A stretch of 64,000 nucleotides of DNA from contig JAVMKO010000002.1 of the NCBI GenBank assembly GCA_032164245.1, forward strand, positions 175,900,920 to 175,964,919, written 5' to 3'. Source of the stretch: Sternotherus odoratus (Eukaryota; Chordata; Testudines; Kinosternidae). A program made the translations under genes and the position numbers. The number at the start of each line of letters is the position of its first letter. Position 1 is the stretch's first letter. Below are positions 58,021 through 64,000 of this stretch, piece after piece. The notes under the pieces are model-generated. The model searched no databases. It was given only the letters and a program-made list of their open reading frames with translations, and was not told the DNA's origin.

Positions 58021-58132
58021 TATTTTTAAAATTGCTTTTTATGTTCATTTGCACCACTGATAAGAGTTATGATCATTCAATCAGAGAACAGACAGATCAC
58101 CATGTGACCTATGTACAGGGTTAGTTCTAGGG

Positions 58133-59176
58133 CAGGGGTGGGGAACCTTTTTTGTGCCAAGGGCAATTTGGACATTTATAATGTCTTTCGCGGGCCACTC
58201 CCCCCCACCCCCCCGAGGAAGCCCAGGCTGGCAATGGGAGCTGAGACCCCAGATGGCAAGGGGCCAGCGGGGGAAACCCCAAAGCAGTGGCAAGCGGAGT
58301 GCTTAGCTCTGCACTGCTTTGGGGTTTCCCCCGCTGGCCCCTTGCCAGCCGGGGTCCTGCCGCCTGCCCCAGTCAGCTCCCTCTATCAGCCTGAGTGTAG
58401 GGGGTGATGTTGCTTTACCCCCGCCCAGCCTCCCATCTAACTGCTTTTCTTCTCCCACCCCTGCCTGGCCCGGCCCACCCCACGGAAGCTAACCTCCTCC
58501 CCCTCCCAACCCAGCCTCCTGCCCCCCAGGCCTGACCCACCCAGCCCAGCCTCCCCCCCCCACCAAGCCTCCTTCCCTCCCGCACCCACGCCTCGCCTAG
58601 TCTCCTGCCCCCCTCCCCACCCAGCCTGCCCCCCCACACCGCCCCCTTGCCTGCCCCCCAGCCCAGCCTCCCCCCCATGCTCCCTTGCACAACGCCCCCC
58701 CCCCCCCGCCGGTCTCCCGCCGCCCGCGCCTACTTGTTTGTCCGCTGGGTCCCGCTGCTGGGAAGCGACTCCTGCGAGGGCAAGGTGGAGCGATGCGTCC
58801 CCAGCCCTCGCAGACGCTCTGGGGCAGCGCCACGCCGCACCGCCTCCCCCGCCCCCCCAGCCCAGCCTCCCCCCCACGCCCCCTTGCACACCGCTTCCCC
58901 CCCCGCCCAGCCTCCTCCCAACGCCCCCTTGCACACCGCTTCCCCCCCCGCCAGTCTCCTGCCGCCCGCGCCTACTTGTCCTCTGGGTCCCGCTGCTGGG
59001 ACGCGACTCCTGCGAGGGCAAGGTGACGCTCTGGGGCAGCGCCCCGCCTACGCACTCCCACCGCGACGTTGGTCCGGCCCTCTCTATGGCGCAGGTTTTC
59101 GAGACCGGCCTGTGGGCCGGACCGGATCATTTGGCGGGCCATATACGGCCCGGAGGCCGGAGGTTCCCCACCCCTG
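58133..59176. mobile_element. Non-autonomous hAT element with GC-rich tandem core
   Basis: Left end CAGGGGTGGGGAACCTTTTT and right end GGTTCCCCACCCCTG are inverted repeats, flanked by perfect 8-bp duplications TTCTAGGG (58125-58132 and 59177-59184). 1044 bp. The core is C-rich with a direct duplication: a block around GCCGCCCGCGCCTACTTGT is present twice about 242 bp apart (58720 and 58961). A perfect 34-bp inverted repeat sits at 58255-58288 and 58313-58346. Long frames on both strands (up to 221 aa) are artefacts of the repeat. Confidence 0.88.
58255..58346. repeat. Perfect 34-bp inverted repeat
   Basis: 58255-58288 is the exact reverse complement of 58313-58346, with a 24-bp loop. It begins GGCAAGGGGCCAGCGGGG. 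Without a mismatch it is much less decayed than its surroundings, so either it formed recently or it is being homogenised. Confidence 0.9.
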
Positions 59177-59649
59177 TTCTAGGGGCAGGCGGACAAGAAA
59201 GACAGTTGCCGTGGGCACTAACTTTCAGGAGGCACTTTTCAGTGTTTTGTTTCATCATTGCGAAAGATGCCAAAAATGTTTTAGGATGCCAAAATGGGCC
59301 AGTCTTGATTAGATAATCAATCACAAGTGAGTGACACATCTCAAATAGGAAGTCAGAGGGTAAATGAAATTCAAAAAACATAATAAATTATTAAATGTTT
59401 ATAATGTATACTACATAATTTATTATTACAATAGATATTCCATAAAAGAAAAGGTGACAAAATTTTATTAATAAATTATTTGTTAAAAGGTATCTGCTCA
59501 GCCTTGCTAACAAGTATTAAATACAACGCTTGGGATGCATTATACTTTTACATAATTTCTATGTTATAAATAGTGACAGGCTTACTAATTATTACTTTCT
59601 ATGTTTAATGTTAGTCAACCCTACCACGCCGTGTAGAAAAGGAACTGCT

Positions 59650-59965
59650 CAATAAAGATTCCAGAGTAATAGCCATGTTAGTCTGTATCCTCAAAAAGAA
59701 TGAGGAGTACTTGTGATTATCACTGCAAAAGTTTTTTTTCTTCTACTGTATATAGCTCACCTTAATTGATTAAGCCACTTAAAGTTGGTATGGCAACCTC
59801 CAGCTTCTCAGATTCTCTGTGAGTGTATATATGTATATATATAATCTTCCTACTGTATGTTCCACTCTATACATCTGATGAAGTGGGTTCTAGCCCATGA
59901 AAGCTTATGCCCAAATAAACTGATTAGTCTCTAAGGTGCCACAAGTACTCCTCCTTCTTTTTGCT
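59650..59965. repeat. Foldback pair of SINE-type arms
   Basis: The left arm (59657-59716: AGAGTAATAGCCATGTTAGT, CTCAAAAAGAATGAGGAGTA) is the inverse of sequence at the right (59870-59962: CATCTGATGAAGTGGGTTCT, CATGAAAGCTTATGCCC, GCCACAAGTACTCCTCCTTC, TTTTTG). The two arms surround about 150 bp of AT-rich DNA. It has the same architecture as the 33534-33880 pair. Confidence 0.65.
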
Positions 59966-60268
59966 AAATAAAGACGTTCCTTGCTTTGTAAAAGTAGCAC
60001 CAAATCTCTATATCTATTAGTGCACTTCTTATGTCCTATGTAGAAGTATCCAGAATGTATCATGTAAAATGTCTGGCTTATTAAAATTACAAATACATTA
60101 ACAAAATGACTTTTACTTGGTGAAGTTTAACCATTTAAAACATAATAAAAATGTTTGTAAATTTCAATCTTGCCATGAAAATCACAATGTGACAGCCAGA
60201 AAGTTCTGCCAGCTTAGAACTTGTAAAGTCATTTTAGATCTTATATACACCAAATGTACCTTGGCCTA

Positions 60269-60405
60269 CCGTGTTTCCCTGAAAATAAGACAGTGTCTTA
60301 TATTAACTTTTGCTCCCAAAATTACATTACATTATATTACAGCGAGAGGCAAAACTGGAAGTACGTCTTATTTTCGGGGGATGTCTTACTTTTGGGGAAA
60401 CAGGG
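60269..60405. mobile_element. Small TA-flanked inverted-repeat transposon
   Basis: Left end CCGTGTTTCCCTGAAAATAA and right end (reverse-complemented) CCCTGTTTCCCCAAAAGTAA form imperfect inverted repeats. TA lies on both sides (60267-60268 and 60406-60407), the Tc1/mariner-type target duplication. 137 bp, non-coding, with a motif family (AAAATAAGACAG) widely seen in amniote genomes. Confidence 0.7.
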
Positions 60406-60407
60406 TA

Positions 60408-61756
60408 GCATATTCATTCAGCTGGGAGAGCCACATAAGAACTAACTGAATTATACAGCATTCTGTAATAGGTCAAATAACATACTTACGTAATTAAAGG
60501 ATAACTCTCTACCAAACTTCCAAGAAATAAACTACCTATTTTCAATTGGGAAAGCTGGTTGTAGTGCAGAGAGAAGCTTTGCCTGCTGAAATAACCTGGC
60601 AGACCAGTACAGTATGACTATAGATAGCTGATACATTTGGCCCTCTGCACTGATAGAATCTCAGTTAACAGGAAATCAAATGTCCCAGTTCTAAGATGGG
60701 GAGTTATGGCCACAAGTGGGAAAGGGCTGCCTGCCAATCAAATGAGCCAGTTGTCAAAATGAAGGAACGCTTTTTTCAAAAATGATATGATACACCTTTG
60801 CAATTATGTATCAGAGTGTGTGCTCATTGTGTCTTATAGCTAAACTGTGGACACCTGTCAGGGTCAGAGCTGTGGTCAAGATTTTACTTACCCAGTCCTC
60901 CATTCTTTACCCATCAGTCTACCAAGCGTGAGCATTCTTCTAAGAATAATTAAAAAATACAGTAAAAATACCATCTTGTGAGGTGAGCTTATCAGATCGC
61001 ACCGATGAGGCAGGCTCTGATTAGTTCAATAGCTAGACAGCAAACCACCAGAAAAAGCCTCTACATTTTATAAGAAATGGTGCTGATGATTCATAGATGT
61101 TGGTGACATTGCTCCATCTGAATCCGTATACAGCCAATACTTTTATGTGTTCTCAAGAGACACTTTTATGGCTGCTGCTGTCTTCCAGATGAGAGGTAAA
61201 ACTGAGATCCTAGCCAGTGAAAGTCTTAAAGATTTTATGATACATTTCATAAAAGCGGGGTATCGAGTCTTGTTTCTTGTCCAAATTCCAATTCAGGTTA
61301 TTATCTTAAATTAGCCCTGTAATTTCAGTTGGGTATGGATATATTTCTTCTCTTCCTATCCCAAGTTCTTGTGCAGTGTTGTTGTGTGCTATTAATTAGC
61401 TGCTTCTTTTTACTGTTGTGACCATTCCTACTTCACAGGGGTCATGTAGACGGTCTAATTAATTAGAGCCAGATCATCTTCAGAAGCTGCATGAATGCAG
61501 TAGACAGGGACCATTCATAGTCCATGTCCTCTTCTAATTACAGGAACTACAACCTTAAAGATTCCTATATTGACAAGCCATGTCAAAGGGGGTGGGAGGA
61601 GGTTTGAACTGGCCTTGCCACTCCTTCAAAGCAGGTGACAAATATGGTTTGGCGCAGAATGAGGAGTGCAGCATTGATGGTTTTATGCTTCAACTGTCTC
61701 TGTATTTTTTCCACCCCATCATGATGGATGGAATATCCTTACTGAATTCGCTGACT
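60408..61756. other. Intergenic DNA, no gene
   Basis: No recognisable coding frame or repeat. AT-rich with normal intergenic texture. Confidence 0.45.
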
Positions 61757-61940
61757 AGTTGTCAGGGGTCAGGCCAGCTAATACCAGTTACAGGCCTGCT
61801 GTCCTGCTGATTTCATTGCTAGGCAACTAATAAGCTCAGCTGCACTTCCCTGGAGCTGCCTGATTAATCACAGTGTCTGATTGGCTGCAGGATCAGCAGC
61901 CTGATTTATGAATGCACATGCCCGCAAACCCTGGTATAGG
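61757..61940 (+). repeat. Possible LTR remnant upstream of Gypsy pol
   Basis: A TGTCAGGGGTCAGGCCAGCT start at 61758 (a TG-type end), then TGATTAATCACAG and GATTGGCTGCAGGATCAG. It lies directly before the pol frame, where gag should be, so gag must have been deleted if this is the element's own LTR. The right-hand end and target duplication are not visible. Confidence 0.35.
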
Positions 61941-61945
61941 GAAAC

Positions 61946-63345
61946 ATGTCCACAAGAGGCATAGTGTCCCCCACAGCCCCACCTGCTGCTGCAGAGATAC
62001 CTCACAAGGACCATGACTTTGATGTATTTGACAAAGGAAATGAGGACACCCTGCCCCTACACTGGACTGATGACTGCCCGATCAACCTTCAGCCTGGAGC
62101 CAAGGTTCCATTCAGTCTTATGTATGCCCTCGCTGAATCTCAACTTCAGGCTCCTCACACCTACCTGTTAGAAAACCTACAGAAGAGGTTTATCCAGCTG
62201 TCCAGATTTCTGATGGGGCCCCCAATCTTCTTTGGATATAAGAACAGCTACTTGAGGCCCTGCATTAATTATCTGGAACTCAACAAGGTGATTATTCAGA
62301 ATTGCTATCCACTCCCTCTTATCCACAAACCTTAGATCAACTCTACTCTGCTCGAATTCTCATGAAACTAGACCTGTGGGGTATGCAGGAGAGAGGTGAG
62401 TGGAAGATAGTCTTCTGCATCTGGTATGGGCACTTGAGTATTTGGTCATACTGTTCGGTCTGTGCAGTGCACCAGCAACCTTCCAGCACCTGATTAATGA
62501 CATATTCCAGGACATGCTGGATTGATTTGTTATTATTTACCTGTATGACAGTCATTTTTTTTTTCTGAGGAGTGGGCACTTCACACCACGTATGTATTGT
62601 CCTTGAAAGACTTCACTAGAACCAGCTGTATGCCAATCTGGAGAAATGTGAATTTGATGGCACAAAATGGAATCTCAGTTATATAATCTCTTGTAAGGGA
62701 GTGGTCATGGGCCCTCGTAAGGTGGTAGCCACCTTGGATTGGGTGGCACAGAAGGATATCTGTGGGATACAATGCTTCTTGGGCTTCACCACTTTCTATA
62801 GGTGCTTTATTAAGGAGATCTCGAGTTTGGTCATCCCTCTCACCACCCTGTTGAAGAAGGGAAGCCATTTTGTCTTGGTCCTGGAAATGTAGGCCACCTC
62901 GATCACTTAAAACAGAGATTCAGCACAGCCCTCATCTTGATCCAGCCAGAGCCATCTAGACCACGTAGAACAATGCCTTGAATTGGGAGCAGTCCTCTCC
63001 CAGCTGTCTGACTAAAATAAGTAAGCCTCACCTTTGTGCTTTCTATTCATGCAAACTGACTCCAGGGGAGAAGAATTGCAATGTCTTCGATAAAGGTCTA
63101 CTAGCCAACAAGTTAGCCTTTGAGGAATGGTAGTATTTCTTGGAGGTGGCTAGAGCCCCAGTCTAAGTTATCAGATAAATCTGGAGTATCTAAAATGGCC
63201 ATAAATCTGCACAAATGACAAGCATATTGGTCCCTTTTCCTTAAGCAGTTTGTTTTCATGATTGCCTACTGCTCATGGACAAGGAACGGGAAGGTGGCTG
63301 CCTTGTCTACAAAGGACAAATACTATGAACCTGGTAATGGGGCCT
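61946..63345 (+). pseudogene. Ty3/Gypsy pol remnant (RT-RNase H)
   Basis: The first frame (61946-62335) has D-V-F-D-K-G-N-E-D-T-L-P-L-H, A-P-H-T-Y-L-L-E-N-L, P-P-I-F-F-G-Y-K and L-R-P-C-I-N-Y-L-E-L-N-K-V, a Gypsy RT N-terminal sequence. The catalytic box near 62538-62549 reads Y-L-Y-D rather than Y-L-D-D, so the active site is lost. Further blocks are G-F-T-T-F-Y-R-C-F-I-K (62779-62811), L-L-K-K-G-S-H-F (62848-62871), the RNase H-like L-A-F-E-E-W (63115-63132), N-L-E-Y-L (63180-63194), and A-L-S-T-K-D-K-Y-Y-E-P-G (63301-63336). Multiple frameshifts and stops make it inactive. It appears truncated before integrase. Confidence 0.75.
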
Positions 63346-63368
63346 GTCCACAATCCGCAAATCTTTGA

Positions 63369-63425
63369 ACTTCATTATTGGTACTTCACTGGTACTTCAT
63401 TATTGGTATTCATTATTGGTACTAC
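63369..63425. repeat. Short tandem repeat of TTCATTATTGGTA
   Basis: Three copies of a TTCATTATTGGTA motif (63371, 63396 and 63410), with a degenerate TTCACTGGTACTTC unit between the first two, just past the Gypsy remnant. Confidence 0.7.
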
Positions 63426-63875
63426 AGTCCGTTCACTGCCATCCATTCACTGCTTCCCAGTGATCCCTTTGCTGTTCAAGCAATCAGACATTAAACAATG
63501 CCAACAGCCCAACTACCTCAATGTTCATGTTCCAGAATGGAATTTTGTATTGCAAAGGGTGCATTCCAATCAAAAATTGGACACCTGGAAACCCTAAATC
63601 CGGGCCCATGTACCTGAAGCACCACCCATGGTACAGTGGACTTCTCTGTGGCCTTTGTGATAATGGAAATATTGCTTATACAGCCCAAGTTTTCTACAAG
63701 AGTGTTATAATTTCTATGCAAATCTAGTGGAATTGAAATAATGGATTGCTCCATCTTCAGCTTGTAATACCAAATAATGTTTGTAAACACTCCAGAGGCA
63801 GGTCTGTTAGAGGAAATGGCCTAGTGCTTTTAACAACTGCACAAGCACTGAGTTCAGTCTCTGCTCTGACTAGAC

Positions 63876-64000
63876 CAGCGGTGGGCAAACTTTTTGGCCT
63901 GAGGGCCACATTGGGATTCAAAATTGTATGGAGGCTGGGTAGGGAAGGTGGTGCCTCGTCAAACAGCCTGGCCCCGCCCCCTATCCAACCGCCTCCCACT
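63876..64000. mobile_element. hAT element, left end only, cut by window edge
   Basis: CAGCGGTGGGCAAACTTTTT at 63876 matches the left end of the 58133 element (CAGGGGTGGGGAACCTTTTT) and is followed by GGCCTGAGGGCCACATTGGG. GC-rich sequence begins about 50-100 bp in, as in the 58133 copy. The right end and its duplication (expected to be GACTAGAC) lie outside the window. Confidence 0.65.

Noticed and set aside
58420..59060. CpG-island promoter of a host gene
   Set aside because: The GC-rich block lies between transposon ends with perfect target duplications, and no exon follows.
58437..59316. Gly- or Pro-rich frames up to 221 aa
   Set aside because: They are translations of the tandem-repeat core of the hAT at 58133-59176.

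Overview
This window looks like non-coding, transposon-rich DNA from a reptile, most probably a turtle. The evidence is the mixture of families: CR1 LINEs with reptile-type reverse transcriptase tails, several hAT elements with 8-bp target duplications, a two-gene PIF/Harbinger transposon, Helitrons, a Penelope-like fragment, a DIRS-like ORF1 relic, Ty3/Gypsy remnants, old MIR/CORE-SINE relics, and a SINE whose heads and tails recur across the window. The species call is an inference from repeat content. I found no host protein-coding exon, tRNA, rRNA or CRISPR array. The only long intact reading frame (468 codons, minus strand) is a transposase.

Layout. 0.7-1.1 kb: fragment of a Harbinger element. 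1.7-3.7 kb: CR1 fragments, one of them inside a directly duplicated segment. 3.7-9.9 kb: mostly unique AT-rich DNA with a SINE relic and a faint CR1 relic. 9.9-11.2 kb: GC-richer unclassified stretch, perhaps LTR-derived. 12.3 kb: MIR-type SINE. 13.4-15.4 kb: two Helitrons in the same orientation, both filled with C-rich minisatellite. 15.5-16.1 kb: a pogo/Tigger-like element with a GC-rich tandem-repeat core. 20.9-27.7 kb: a decayed hAT transposon (ZMYM1-like transposase) into which a 4.76-kb two-gene Harbinger element has jumped. 29.5-30.7 kb: an LTR with TTCCC target duplications, interrupted by a CR1 copy. 33.5, 39.2, 54.2 and 59.7 kb: SINE-type repeat copies. 34.5, 35.4, 55.4, 58.1 and 63.9 kb: non-autonomous hAT elements, four with both 8-bp target duplications visible. 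40.6 kb: foldback MITE. 48.6-49.8 kb: DIRS-like ORF1 remnant. 50.9-51.6 kb: Penelope-like remnant. 56.1-57.3 kb: CR1 with its 3' end. 60.3 kb: a TA-flanked small transposon. 61.8-63.4 kb: decayed Gypsy pol.

The only genes that plausibly act together are the two inside the Harbinger element. A plus-strand MYB/trihelix DNA-binding protein in two exons faces a minus-strand DDE nuclease. The two are convergent, with polyadenylation signals less than 40 bp apart. In this superfamily the MYB partner takes the nuclease to subterminal sites. Here the nuclease frame is complete, but the start of the MYB gene appears to carry a one-base frameshift.

A recurring theme is that most of the GC-rich islands in this otherwise AT-rich window sit inside non-autonomous DNA transposons (Helitron, Tigger-like, hAT). 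They are not CpG-island promoters.
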